A DNA stretch of 64,000 nucleotides, from NCBI GenBank assembly GCA_035578905.1, contig JAQJVL010000292.1:50001-114000 (forward strand), given 5' to 3'. The notes beneath the pieces are model-generated. The model made no database searches. It was not told where the DNA came from and was given only the letters and a program-made list of their open reading frames with translations. The position numbers and the translations under genes are program-made. The stretch is from Stictocephala bisonia. Lineage: Eukaryota > Arthropoda > Insecta > Hemiptera > Membracidae. Of this stretch, positions 47,901-61,919 are shown piece by piece (positions within the stretch are counted from its first letter, which is position 1; each line of letters opens with the position of its first letter).

Positions 47901-50900
47901 TATGAGTGGATCAACACCAATATACATGTATGAGTGGATCAATACTAATGTATATGCTTGAGTGGATCAATGACAAGTGTACGTATATGAGTAGATCAAT
48001 ACCAATGTACGTATATGAGTGGATCAATACCAATGTACGTGTATGAGTGGATCAATACTAATGTACGTTTATGAGTGGATCAATACCAATGTACGTATAT
48101 GAGTGGATCAATACTAATGTACGTATATAAGTGGATCAATACCAATGTACGTGTATGAGTGGATCAACACCAATATACATGTATGAGTGGATCAATACTA
48201 ATGTATATGCTTGAGTGGATCAATGACAAGTGTACGTATATGAGTGGATCAATACCAATGTACGTATATGAGTGGATCAATACCAATGTACGTGTATGAG
48301 TGGATCAATACTAATGTACGTATATAAGTGGATCAATGCCAATGTACGTGTATGAGTGGATCAATACTAATGTACGTATATGAGTGGATCAATACCAATG
48401 TACGTATATGAGTGGATCAATACCAATGTACATATATGAGTGGATCAATACTAATGTACGTGTATGAGTGGATCAATGCCAAGTGTACGTATATGAGTGG
48501 ATCAATACCAATGTACGTATATGAGTGGATCAATACCAATGTACGTGTATGGGTGGATCAATACTAATGTACGTGTATGAGTGGATTAATACCAATGTAC
48601 GTGTATGAGTGGATCAATACTAATGTACGTGTATGAGTGGATCAATGCCAATGTACGTATATGAGTGGATCAATACCAATGTACGTATATGAGTGGATTA
48701 ATACCAATGTACGTGTATGAGTGGATCAATACTAATGTACGTGTATGAGTGGATCAATGCCAAGTGTACGTATATGAGTGGATCAATACCAATGTACGTA
48801 TATGAGTGGATCAATACCAATGTACGTGTATGAGTGGATCAATACTAATGTACGTGTATGAGTGGATCAATACTAATGTACGTATATAAGTGGATCAATA
48901 CCAATGTACGTCCTGAGTGGATCAATACCAATGTACGTGTATGAGTGGATCAACACCAATGTACGTATATAAGTGGATCAATACCAATGTACGTGTATGA
49001 GTGGACCAATACCAGTGTACGTGTATGAGTGGATCAATACCAATGTACGTGTATGAGTGGATCAACACCAATATACATGTATGAGTGGTTCAATACTAAT
49101 GTATATGCTTGAGTGGATCAATGCCAAGTGTACGTATATGAGTGGATCAATACCAATGTACGTGTATGAGTGGATCAATACCAATGTACGTAAATAAGTG
49201 GATCAATACCAATGTACGTGTATGAGTGGACCAATACCAGTGTACGTGTATGAGTGGATCAATACCAATGTACGTGTATGAGTGGATCAACACCAATATA
49301 CATGTATGAGTGGATCAATACTAATGTATATGCTTGAGTGGATCAATGCGAAGTGTACGTATATGAGTGGATCAATACCAATGTACGTGTATGAGTGGAT
49401 CAATACCAATGTACGTGTATGAGTGGATCAACACCAATATACATGTATGAGTGGATCAATACTAATGTATATGCTTGAGTGGATCAATGCCAAGTGTACG
49501 TATATGAGTGGATCAATACCAGTGTACGTGTATGAGTGGATCAATACCAATGTACGTGTATGAGTGGATCAACACCAATATACATGTATGAGTGGATCAA
49601 TACTAATGTATATGCTTGAGTGGATCAATGCCAAGTGTACGTATATGAGTGGATCAATACCAGTGTACGTGTATAAGTGGATCAATACTAATGTATATGC
49701 TTGAGTGGATAAATGCCAAGTGTACGTATATGAGTGGATCAATACCAATGTACGTGTATGAGTGGACCAATACCAGTGTACGTGTATAAGTGGATCAATA
49801 CTAATGTATATGCTTGAGTGGATCAATGCCAAGTGTACGTATATGAGTGGATCAACACCAATATTCATGTATGAGTGGATCAATACCAATGTACGTGTAT
49901 GAGTGGACCAAAGCCAGTGTACGTGTATGAGTGGATCAAAGCCAGTGTACGTGTATGGGTGGATCAATACCAATGTACGTATATGAGTGGATCAATACCA
50001 ATGTACGTGTATGAGTGGATCAATACCAATGTACGTGTATGAGTGGATCAACACCAATATACATGTATGAGTGGATCAATACTAATGTATATGCTTGAGT
50101 GGATCAATGCCAAGTGTACGTATATGAGTGGATCAATACCAATGTACGTGTATGAGTGGATCAATACCAATGTACGTATATAAGTGGATCAATACCAATG
50201 TACGTGTATGAGTGGACCAATACCAGTGTACGTGTATAAGTGGATCAATACTAATGTATATGCTTGAGTGGATCAATGCCAAGTGTACGTATATAAGTGG
50301 ATCAACACCAATATACATGTATGAGTGGATCAATACCAATGTACGTGTATGAGTGGATCAATACCAATATACATGTATGAGTGGATCAATACCAATGTAC
50401 GTGTATGAGTGGATCAATACCAATGTACGTGTATGAGTGGATCAATACCAATATACATGTATGAGTGGATCAATACCAATGTACGTGTATGAGTGGATCA
50501 ATGCCAAGTGTACGTATATGAGTGGATCAACACCAATATACATGTATGAGTGGTTTAATACCAATGTACGTGTATGAGTGGATCAATACCAATATACATG
50601 TATGAGTGGATCAATACCAATATACATGTATGAGTGGATCAATACCAATATACATGTATGAGTGGATCAATACCAACGTACGTGTATGAGTGGATCAATG
50701 CCAAGTGTACGTATATGAGTGGATCAACACCAATATACATGTATGAGTGGATCAATACCAATGTACGTGTATGAGTGGATCAATACCAATGTACGTGTAT
50801 GAGTGGATCAATACCAATATACATGTATGAGTGGATCAATACCAATGTACGTGTATGAGTGGACCAAAGCCAGTGTACATGTATGAGTGGATCAAAGCCA

Positions 50901-53900
50901 GTGTACGTGTATGAGTGGATCAATACCAATGTACATGTATGAGTGGATCAATACCAATGTACGTGTATGAGTGGATCAATACCAATATACGTATATGAGT
51001 GGATCAATACCAATGTACATGTATGAGTGGATCAATACTAATGTACGTGTATGAGTGGACCAATACTAATGTATATGCTTGAGTGGATCAATGCCAAGTG
51101 TACGTATATGAGTGGATCAACACCAATATACATGTATGAGTGGATCAATACCAATGTACGTGTATGAGTGGATCAATACTAATGTATATGCTTGAGTGGA
51201 TCAATGACAAGTGTACGTATATGAGTGGATCAACACCAATATACATGTATGAGTGGATCAATACCAATGTACGTGTATGAGTGGATCAATACTAATGTAT
51301 ATGCTTGAGTGGATCAATGCCAAGTGTACGTATATGAGTGGATCAACACCAATATACATGTATGAGTGGATCAATACTAATGTATGTATATGCTTGAGTG
51401 GATCAATGCCAAGTGTACGTATATGAATGGATCAACACCAATATACATGTATGAGTGGATCAATACTAATGTATATGCTTGAGTGGATCAATACTAATAT
51501 ACATGTATGAGTGGATCAATACTAATGTATATGCTTGAGTGGATCAACACCAATATACATGTATGAGTGGATCAATACTAATGTATATGCTTGAGTGGAT
51601 CAACACCAATATACATGTATGAGTGGATCAATACTAATGTATGTATATGCTTGAGTGGATCAATGCCAAGTGTACGTATATGAATGGATCAACACCAATA
51701 TACATGTATGAGTGGATCAATACTAATGTATATGCTTGAGTGGATCAATACTAATATACATGTATGAGTGGATCAATACTAATGTATATGCTTGAGTGGA
51801 TCAACACCAATATACATGTATGAGTGGATCAATACTAATGTATATGCTTGAGTGGATCAACACCAATATACATGTATGAGTGGATCAATACTAATGTATA
51901 TGCTTGAGTGGATCAATACTAATATACATGTATGAGTGGATCAATACTAATGTATATGCTTGAGTGGATCAACACCAATATACATGTATGAGTGGATCAA
52001 TACTAATGTATATGCTTGAGTGGATCAACACCAATATACATGTATGAGTGGATCAATACTAATGTATATGCTTGAGTTGATCAACACCAATATACATGTA
52101 TGAGTGGATCAATACTAATGTATATGCTTGAGTGGATCAACACCAATATACATGTATGAGTGGATCAATACTAATGTAAATGTATGAGTGGATCAATACC
52201 AATATACATGTATGAGTGGATCAATACTAATGTATATGCTTGAGTGGATCAACACCAATATACATGTATGAGTGGATGAATACTAATGTATATGCTTGAG
52301 TGGATCAACACCAATATACATGTATGAGTGGATCAATACTAATGTATATGCTTGAGTGGATCAATGCCAAGTGTACGTATATGAGTGGATCAACACCAAT
52401 ATACATGTATGAGTGGATCAATACTAATGTATATGCTTGAGTGGATCAACACCAATATACATGTATGAGTGGATCAATACTAATGTATATGCTTGAGTGG
52501 ATCAATGCCAAATGTACGTATATGAGTGGATCAACACCAATATACATGTATGAGTGGATCAATACCAATGTACATGTATGAGTGGATCAATATCAGTGTA
52601 CTTGTAGAGGTGGATCAACTCCAATGTACGTGTATGGGTGGATCAATACCAATTTACGTGTATGGGTGGATCAATACCAATGTACGTATATGAGTGGATC
52701 TACACCAATGTACGTGTATAAGTGAATCAATACCAATTTACGTGTATAAGTGGATCAACACCAATGTACGTGTATAAGTGGATCAATATCAGTGTACTTG
52801 TAGGGGTGGATCAACTCCAATGTACGTGTAGGGGTGGATCAATACCAATTTACGTGTATGGGTGGATCAATACCAATGTACGTGTATGAGTGGATCAATA
52901 TCAGTGTACTTGTAGGGGTGGATCAACTCCAATGTACGTGTAGGGGTGGATCAATACCAATTTACGTGTATGGGTGGATCAATACCAATGTACGCGTATG
53001 AGTGGATCTACACCAATGTACGTGTATAAGTGAATCAATACCAATTTACGTGTATAAGTGGATCAACACCAATGTACGTGTATAAGTGGATCAATACCAA
53101 TTTACGTGTATGGGATGATCAACACCAGTGTACGTATATAAGTGGATCAATACCAATTTACGTGTATGGGTGGATCAACACCAATGTACGTGTATAAGTG
53201 GATCAACACCAGTGTACGTATATAAGTGGATCAATACCAATTTACGTGTATGGGTGGATCAACACCAATGTACGTGTATAAGTGGATCAACACCAGTGTA
53301 CGTATATAAGTGGATCAATACAAATTTACGTATATGAGTGGATCAATACCAATGTACGTGTATAAGTGGATCAACACCAGTGTACGTATATAAGTGGATC
53401 AATACCAATTTACGTATATGAGTGGATCAATACCAATTTACGTGTATAAGTGGATCAACACCAATGTACGTGTATAAGTGGATCAATACCAATTTACGTG
53501 TATAAGTGGATCAACACCAGTGTACGTATATGAGTGGATCAATACCAATTTACGTGTATGGGTGGATCAACACCAGTGTACGTATATAAGTGGATCAATA
53601 CCAATTTACGTGTGTTGGTGGATCAACACCAATGTACGTGTATAAGTGGATCAACACCAGTGTACTTATATAAGTGGATCAATACCAATTTACGTATATG
53701 AGTGGATCAATACCAATTTACGTGTATAAGTGGATCAACACCAATGTACGTGTATAAGTGGATCAATACCAATTTACGTGTATAAGTGGATCAACACCAG
53801 TGTACGTATATGAGTGGATCAATACCAATTTACGTGTATGGGTGGATCAACACCAGTGTACGTATATAAGTGGATCAATACCAATTTACGTGTATGGGTG

Positions 53901-54545
53901 GATCAACACCAATGTACGTGTATAAGTGGATCAACACCAGTGTACGTATATAAGTGGATCAATACCAATTTACGTGTATGGGTGGATCAACACCAATGTA
54001 CGTGTATAAGTGGATCAATACCAATTTACGTGTATGGGTGGATCAACACCAGTGTACGTATATAAGTGGATCAATACCAATTTACGTGTATGGGTGGATC
54101 AACACCAATGTACGTGTATAAGTGGATCAACACCAGTGTACGTATATAAGTGGATCAATACCAATTTACGTATATGAGTGGATCAATACCAATTTACGTG
54201 TATAAGTGGATCAACACCAATGTACGTGTATAAGTGGATCAATACCAATTTACGTGTATGGGATGATCAACACCAATGTACGTGTATAAGTGGATCAATA
54301 CCAATTTACGTGTATGGGATGATCAACATCAATGTGCGTATATGAGTGGATCAATACCAATTTACGTGTATGAATGGATTAACACCAGTGTACGTATATG
54401 AGTGGATCAATACCAATTTACGTGTATGGGTGGATCAACACCAGTGTACGTATATAAGTGGATCAATACCAATTTACGTGTATGAGTGGATCAACATCAA
54501 TGTGCGTGTATGGGTTGGATCAATACCAATGTACGTGGATATAAT
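44985..54545. repeat. Giant minisatellite array, ~28-bp unit, about 340 copies
   Basis: The unit is GGATCAATACCAATGTACGT then GTATGAGT. Zones differ: 45.0-45.9 kb has ACGGGTATGAG and GCCAGTG variants, 46-51 kb mixes ACGTATATGAG and ACATGTATGAG, 51.4-52.5 kb is a dimer with TATATGCTTGAG, and 52.6-54.5 kb has ATTTACGTG and TATAAGTGG. Longer blocks are copied within it: a 195-bp stretch recurs at 45496, 45691 and 47009. Frames through it on both strands are artefacts. Confidence 0.98.
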
Positions 54546-55589
54546 ATAACTCAAGAAAAACAAAATACAATATTCCCTAATTACAATCTTACGTAAGAGG
54601 TGTTGTTGTACAACTGAAAGGTTAGTAGTTTCCACGAAAGTGAATTGATCAAATGGTTGAAATAAATAGAAGCAGGTAAAATATAAACATAACTGTTTGA
54701 ATCAGTAAAGCGGAAGTGGGTGCAAACCTTTCTGGTACTTCCACCGGAATATTATTTGATTCGGAATTCGCAATGTTTGAAAACCACAAATATGTGTTTT
54801 GTATTGTCAAACTACAATGATAACACATGTTAGTATTTATCTCAAATATATAAACATGGCTGTTGATGTCATTAACGAATGTTATATTATTTGTTTTATG
54901 TTTTATTATAAATCACTTATATATTTTTTTAAAGATGAACAAAAATATAGGGTAAAATATCTTTGCTCGTATCGACAAATTGTACTTTGTACTTCATTTT
55001 GAAATAAAGAAATAAACAATTTAATGTTTTAAGATTTGCGTTAGGATCTAAATATACATCCTCGAGACTTATCGTTATGCTGACTGGTCCCGCAATAGTA
55101 ATAGGCGATTCCTTTAAGCTCGTAGAATGGAGACAGTGTACCAGGTTTGCGCGAAATTATTGCCTTCCGCGATATTTGTCTTTAGGTTTTTAGACATTCG
55201 GCAACTTAAACCTTGGTAAAGGAATAGTGCTGGGGGGGCATTGTCTATAGACATTTTTAAAGAGTGAATTACTAAATAATAGAAAACTAAACTGCAAGAG
55301 TAGTGCATGATTGACTACTTTTAAAATTTGCAAATTTTAACTATGCCAAGTTTCTAGACTTTAGAAATAGCTTTGCTTCAAGCGTCTAAATGTGCCTTTA
55401 CTGTTGTCATCTATACAACACTATAACACTCTAGTTCACCCGGGCAAATAAAAAATATCATAATACACCGTAATCAGCTGATTTGGCTAAAACTCTTGCC
55501 AAGCATCCACGAGGAGTAGTCACGTGAAATAACACATGTCTTGCACCTCTGTGAATCGTTTAATAACACGAAGAAATGTTATCTTAATA
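54546..55589. other. Stretch without a recognised gene
   Basis: AT-rich with a G7 run at 55232-55238. No coding region or RNA gene is supported. Confidence 0.5.
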
Positions 55590-56325
55590 CATAAAATCAA
55601 AAAAAGATGTACTAGAAATCTCCGAAACCGAAAATCAAATTTTGATGACATTTGGAGGGAAGTTGCCTTTTGTATTATTATCCTTGGGCCAGCATCTACC
55701 CACTAAGAAAGCATTGCTTGACATTTGGAGGGAAGTTACCTTTTGTATCATTATCCTTTGGCCAGCGTCTACCCACTAAGAAAGCATTACTTGACATTTG
55801 GAGGGAAGTTACCTTTTGTATCATTATTCTTTGGCCAGCGTCTACCCACTAAGAAAGCATTACTCGACATTTGGAGGGAAGTTACCTTTTGTATCATTAT
55901 CCTTTGGCCAGCGTCTACCCACTAAGAAAGCATTACTTGACATTTGGAGGGAAGTTACCTTTTGTATCATTATCCTTTGGCCAGCGTCTACCCAGTAAGA
56001 AAGCATTACTTGACATTCAATTCCCAAGGATTAGTTCTATAAGAGTAACATTGGTAATAATTTAATAATAAAAACAACAAAGAGCTGATACAAAAAATAC
56101 TTTGATTTTCATTGTAAAACGTTTAAAGTAATTTCTACTAAAAATCTGACATGAGTCCAATACTTTGCAGGCCCTAAATTAGAGTTATAGAGGTTTCTAG
56201 ACTATAAACTTTGTAATGTAGAACGGCAGCATGCTGAGTTTTTACATTGATGTGTCTTTTTAGAGAGAACTACGAAGGAAATGGTAAGCAAGCGTAGGTA
56301 ACACGCCTTATCGAACCAAAGCCTG
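55590..56325. repeat. Dispersed family 1, second copy, with internal expansion
   Basis: It matches the other family-1 copies on both sides of an internal tandem array: AGAGCTGATAC, AAAGTAATTTCTA, GAACGGCAGCA and ACATTGATGTG correspond to 58550-58750. The part that is single in the other copies (ATTTGGAGGGAAGTT here, ATTTAGAAGGAAGTT at 26234) is repeated about five times. Confidence 0.78.
55650..56015. repeat. Tandem repeat, 73-bp unit, five copies
   Basis: CATTTGGAGGGAAGTTACCT recurs at 73-bp steps, with near-identical units ending GAAAGCATTACTTGA. It is an expansion inside a family-1 repeat. The 66-codon frames it produces are artefacts. Confidence 0.96.
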
Positions 56326-56547
56326 TCCACTAGTACAGTATTTAATAAAATATATGTCTTTGAAATATTATTTTTAGAATATAAATTTACTTACCAGGAA
56401 TATTTTCTTAACAATCTACATAGATACGAGATGTTATAATGTTAATGTTCCATTAAATAAAGTTTCTCAGACTTAAATGTTTTATACTATTTTAAAATTA
56501 GCTTAGTTCTTTTACTTTACTATTTTGTGTCTATTATTTTTATTAAC

Positions 56548-56870
56548 CATGTGTATGAGTTTAAGCAGTGACATGGTCTTATCGTTCCATTTCATGAGGA
56601 CGAGTTTAACCACCTTCCATATTGATTGTTCTTAGTGGATGGTGGTTGGTTTTAACCATGTGTATGAGTATTTAAGCAGCGACATGGTCTTATCTTGTCA
56701 TTTCATGAGGACGAGTTTAACCACCTTCCATATTGATTGTTTTTGGTGGATGGTTTTAACCATGTCTATGAGTATTTAAGCAGCGACATGGTCTTATCTT
56801 GCCATTTCATGAGGACGAGTTTAACCGCCTTCCATATTGATTTTCCTTAGCGGATGGTCGTTGGTTTTAA
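56548..56870. repeat. Tandem repeat, ~100-110-bp unit, three copies
   Basis: AACCATGTGTATGAGT, GACATGGTCTTATC and TTTCATGAGGACGAGTTTAA recur three times, and the copies differ in length near GGATGGTGGTTGG. Confidence 0.93.
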
Positions 56871-57744
56871 CATTTCTCCACCGAGACTGATATCTGGTTT
56901 CCTAGACAAAACACAGTTTACACTCATCGTAAAGACGTTGCCAAGAGTTCTGAAGGGAAACCTTTGTACTATTAAACTCAGTTAAATTAACTTGTTATTA
57001 ACAACTTATACAAAACCACAGGATTCCTTGACACAATTCTCTCTGTTTACACCTGGTTAGATCGTGCATTTAGGACGATAGCAAAATCGATTTAAAGACA
57101 ATATTGAGGCATAAGAAGATTGTAGTATTAAACCCTGTTGTCTAGATTATTTGTCGGTATTGTGGATTCTACCTTAGTAGTTTTACTATCTTAGATTCAT
57201 TGTTAGATAAACAATGTCATTCATTCATTCAATGGTCAGTCAGCCACGGCAACTAAGTCGACCATAACAAATACAGCTAGGAAGTTGTATTCGTGGGCAG
57301 TTAGCCTCCATGATGATCTAGGTCACTAGATGAAAATATGATCGACGGAACCTTCCCCATATATATTTAACAATCCAATGTTTTGAGTGGTTTTATTGGA
57401 AACAAAAAAACAACCAGGAAAGACTGTTGATACAATCTGATTTTGAAGGGAATGTACAATCTTAATCCTAAATTTTAAGGAAAATTTGTTCAATTAATTA
57501 TATAGCTTCTAAAAATCAATTGTGACTATCTGGTAACACGTCAACCAAATATCTTATTTTTCTATAATAATTTTATTATGTTTTCATAGTTATTGAATTT
57601 ACCGCTGTAAGATATCAGAAATGTGATTACAGACCCAGCGTGTGGAGCTGGGACCTGTACCTCCGTCGTGAAACATTACAGTGGTCTTGGAAACTCCAAT
57701 CATTAATTTAAACTTCGACAAAGGGACCTGGAGGGGCATTGAAA
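56871..57744. other. Stretch without a recognised gene
   Basis: No coding region is supported. (ATTC)n is short at about 57216-57231. Confidence 0.5.
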
Positions 57745-57900
57745 CCGAGCTGATATCGGTTAGCCTTTCGATTCAGACTAATACTATGATTCTGTGTGAA
57801 ACTGATCTGAGATTGCCTTTGGATTCAGACCAATACTATGATTCCATGTGAAACCGATATGAAATTGCCTTTGGATTCATACTAATATTCCGTGTGTGAT
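57745..57900. repeat. Tandem repeat, ~58-bp unit, about three copies
   Basis: CCTTTGGATTCAGAC, TAATACTATGATTC and TGTGAAACCGATATGA recur with substitutions. Confidence 0.85.
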
Positions 57901-58349
57901 TACTTTTCTAATCCACTACACAACAGTCGTATGATATTGTTGTTGAACTCACGTGCTGCTGAATAGCGACAGGTCGTAAAACTAATTTCTTCTTTTTGAA
58001 TCAAATTTTTAATTTTTACTATGGGGAAACAAGCGTTTCTAAATAATATTATATTTATAAAGGAGCTCATACGCCACTTCGGCCCTCTCACATCCGTTCA
58101 TGAGTCTGCATGGACCATCACCATATATGATTTTTGTTGAAACAAATAATCCATTCGGTTTAAAAAAAAATTATATTTGTTGTTTAAATACATTTCCTCC
58201 TTCCAAAGTATTTGTTGAGCATGATCCCTTGATTACAACACCAGATAAAAATATTAACGGTAAATAGAAAAATAATATTAATTATAAATAATGTTATTTA
58301 TGTTACGATAACATTTAACTAGCTAAATGTTATCGTAATCTTAATTTAT
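57901..58349. other. Stretch without a recognised gene
   Basis: AT-rich. An inverted repeat GTTACGATAACATTTAACTA / TAGCTAAATGTTATCGTAA lies at 58300-58339. Confidence 0.5.
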
Positions 58350-58815
58350 AACACCCAAAAATGATGCACTAACTCATCATGACATATCTGGAACCACTGA
58401 ACAGATTTTCATGAAATTTATTTAGCTTTAGTGCCATAGAAACTCACTAATAAAGGATTACTTGAAATTCAATTCCTATGAGGTAGAAACACCCCTCAAC
58501 GTTTCTTGTTCTCTATAAGAATAAAATTTGCATTAATTTATTTCAAACAGCTGATACGAAAAACATAAATACGACACAAAAGCTTGGCTAATTTGGTTTT
58601 CTTTATAAAATGTTTAAGGTCATTTCTACCAACTATGACATGATTGCACTACTTTGTATCCCCCTAAATTAGATGTAGACTTTCCTAGATTATAAAACCT
58701 TCACTATTTAGGAGAACGGCAGCAGGTTAAGCTTTTATATTGATGTGATGATTTAGAGAGAACCATGTATTGATGGGTAAGCTAGAGTAGAGAACAGCCC
58801 CCGCTAGTAAATAAC
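58350..58815. repeat. Dispersed family 1, third copy, uninterrupted
   Basis: This is the simplest copy of the family: CATCATGACATATCTGGAAC, GAGGTAGAAACACCCCTCAA, AACAGCTGATACG, TTTGTATCCCCCTAAATTAG and GGAGAACGGCAGCAGG follow without the insertion seen at 26.4 kb or the expansion seen at 55.7 kb. No protein is encoded and its class is unknown. Confidence 0.75.
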
Positions 58816-59499
58816 AATAAAAATATTAACATAATGGAGGAATTTTCCATTTTTATTAATTTATAATTAGTATTACTAAATGAAACCATGACTGTCCTGA
58901 AACAATACTTTCTACAATCAGCAAAATCCACCCTTATACTAACAATTTAAAAATTCTAGTTTCAAGATAACACTTTATATTAGTTTTAAGTTAAAACGTA
59001 GTACAATTATTGTTTATAACAGAACAAGTAAATTATTTCATATTCTAAGCACGTCGTGGAATATGAATGACTAAGCAAAATGAATATTGTTTCAGAGGAA
59101 GACAATTAATATCATATTAATACAGTAAAATAAAACGACTGAGATATTTAGTTTGCTTGGTTCTTCTCCTTTTTACTAACAATTATTATTTTTTATTAAG
59201 TCATCACAGTAATGATGTGAGACTTCTATGGCACTTTATTTATTGTGTGGTTATCAAAGTTTTGATCGTGCTCGTTACCATCCCGATCACCCTTGTTGGT
59301 TTTATAGACATAATAATTGAAGAATGATCCTTTGGGTGATGTTTTCTAGTGAAATGTAATCCATAATTATCTCAAGCCATATTTGTTCTTTTAAAAATGT
59401 TAACATTTTACTTAGTTTCCATATACATACATATACTCCGATCTTTCAAATGTGACTATCTAATAAAGTGGTAGGCATCCCGACTTTTAAGGTAACTTT
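58816..59499. other. AT-rich stretch without a recognised gene
   Basis: Nothing recognised. Confidence 0.5.
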
Positions 59500-59612
59500 T
59501 CAATACCACTGTAAGTATATGGATGGGCGGGTGGGTCAATACCACTGTAAGTGTATGGATGGGTGGGTAGGTCAATACCACTGTACGTGTATGGGTGGGC
59601 GGGAGGATATTT
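59500..59612 (+). repeat. Minisatellite cluster of the TCAATACCACTGTA type
   Basis: Three ~37-bp units of TCAATACCACTGTAAGTGTA plus GGATGGGCGGGTGGG occur. It is the same family as the units inside the piggyBac insertion at 10769-11671. Confidence 0.92.
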
Positions 59613-60064
59613 TTCTTGTTTATGTTACTAAATCAGCTGGTTCATCCCTGTTCCATAAGTGTTGGGTATTTTAAAAATATTACTGACCTATCATTTACTG
59701 CTATCATTTAATTATCTCCAATTGTTTACGCCATTAAACTGCCTTACCATTAAATATGGTAAATAACCATACAGTGGTAGTACCACTGTACGTCTATATT
59801 ATGTCCATGAAGGCTTTACTAGACACCTTCTTTGTTTATCCTCACACACTCCCTTCTCTATTGTTACTGTATTTTATCACATTTACATGGGAATACACAA
59901 TTAACTACTGTATTATAGGCCTCAAAACAGCTGATAATTTCAGACACATAATTTATTATTGGATGAAAAATCTATCTGTATGTATATAACCAATGTTCAT
60001 ATGTGTCATATGAACATGGCAACACGAACGCCCTAGTTCAGCTTCCACCATTGGTGTACAGGTT
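59613..60064. other. Stretch between two minisatellite clusters
   Basis: A lone half unit, ACAGTGGTAGTACCACTGTACG at 59771-59792 (a near palindrome), links the two clusters. No gene is seen. Confidence 0.5.
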
Positions 60065-60215
60065 ACAGTACCACTGCACGTGTAATGGTGGACGGGTGGG
60101 TTAGTAGCACTGTGTATGTGTATGGATGGGCGGGTGGGTTAGGACCACTGCACGTGTATGGGTGGGTGGGTAGGTTAGTAGTACTGTGCGTGCATGGTTG
60201 GGCGGGTGGTTCAAT
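60065..60215 (+). repeat. Minisatellite cluster, TTAGTAGCACTGTG variant
   Basis: Four units of GTACCACTGCACGTGTA / TTAGTAGCACTGTGTATGTG with GGGCGGGTGGG occur, clearly related to the 59.5-kb cluster. Confidence 0.9.
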
Positions 60216-61919
60216 ACCTTCGAACATATATGGTAACACATAACCGTGTGGGGTGGGATTAAATTTCCTCATATTCTTTGCCCTACAGTTACACAACGAT
60301 CCCCTTTAATCAATCTTGCTGTCATTTATTAATTGATGGTAGAATAATCAATAATCACTCCGTTTATATCTTTGCCCTCTATTATTTGAATGTACAAATT
60401 AATAATTTTTTAAAGGACATATACTGGCCACGTAATACGTTAGTGCGGTCAATGAAAATTATTACGTAGTAAATAAATAAACATCCTTTATGATAACTAA
60501 CATTAGTACAAAATAAATAAATCTTACCTTTCTAGCTCAATATAAAAAAACTCAAACAAAAATGTACAAAGATATATAAAACTAGAAAAATAAAAAAGGA
60601 TTGTAGATTAATGTTGTTTTATGCCTGTGCACAGTGTATAAAATATGCATACAATTAGAGTAACATGTAAAAAATTGAACACATAATATATTGATATACA
60701 GATAACATAAAAAGAGGGGTTTCTTCCATATATTTGGCCCAAACTGCAAAACTATAACTGCACTTCAAACAAATAAATCTACAATACTTTGAATAGGCAA
60801 CAATTACAATAATTTACAGCTAAATTGCTTAAGTTACACTTTCAGGTAATTTGTTAAACATTTTTGAACTTAAATATAATAAAGATCGTCTGAAAATCAC
60901 CTTGTTAACTTGTGGTAGTTTCAACTTACCTTGTAAAACATTTCTTACATTGAAATATAAATTAATACTACTCAGGTTTCCATTTCTGATATAAAAAAGG
61001 TTTTATGTCGGAAGTAAATTGATTTGTTGGTATAATCTAAAAGAACTTGCTCTAATTTGTTTTCCAACATAATACGCACAAAACATATTACGCTACACTC
61101 AATCTATCAGTCAAATTTGTAAAACGCAAACATACGCTCAAATTAGGTTACTCATTACAGGAATGACTCATCATTGCAATCTAGAGTAGAATGATGAAAA
61201 AGATAACGTTTGAAGGAGATTAATATTACAAATCTTTCCCATAAGATAAAAGTTTGTATTGAGGTTCTAAATGGTTTTATGAAATTCGAAGTGTGAACTA
61301 TTACAAGTAAATATTTGAGACGTGGGACTTTTTCTACAACTTGGCAATCACAACTATCCGCAGACTCGCAATGCAGTGTATATTTTATAGGGTATATAAA
61401 ACACTAAATGTATAGATTTTAGTGAACACTGTTGTGTAATTTGGATTTTTAATGTTCTATGATGTCATCTGGGATCGAACTTACAAGTTTCAACACCACT
61501 CAGGAGACGTACCTAAAATACCTACCTACATACTCTTGATCACACGAAGCTGTAACTTTCTATTTAATCAAATATAACTAACAGCATGAATCACAACTTC
61601 AATTATTACAATACAATTAATTATTAAATTAAACCTGAAATCCAATTTTTTTGATTATCATGAACAACTTATGAATACATGCAGCTTCAACGTATCCAAC
61701 CTATAAATGAGCAACCTCTACTGTGGCTTGGAAGGCTTGAATCAATAAACGCGATACTTAATCGTAAGACGACCCCCAAAGTTGTCTACTCCAGGAGCCG
61801 ACAGTCTCCCAGGCTCCCCCGTTAATACTAATCCACTCTATTAACTCGTCGGCATGGTGAGTAGTGTAATTTGCCGGTGCTGGCTCACATAAATCAAATG
61901 GTTTGACAGGTGAGTTTTG
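60216..61919. other. AT-rich stretch without a recognised gene
   Basis: No coding region is supported in about 1.7 kb. The last 150 bp (from about 61770) is GC-richer, with GGAGCCGACAG and CAGGCTCCCCC. Confidence 0.5.

Noticed and set aside
44916..54549. Many 64-134-codon open frames on both strands with repeated YVYEWI or HVHWY words
   Set aside because: Translations of the 28-bp minisatellite; three units equal 84 bp and restore frame, giving repeated open stretches without any gene.
55652..56065. Overlapping ~66-codon frames starting MEGSYLLYHY
   Set aside because: Products of the 73-bp tandem repeat.
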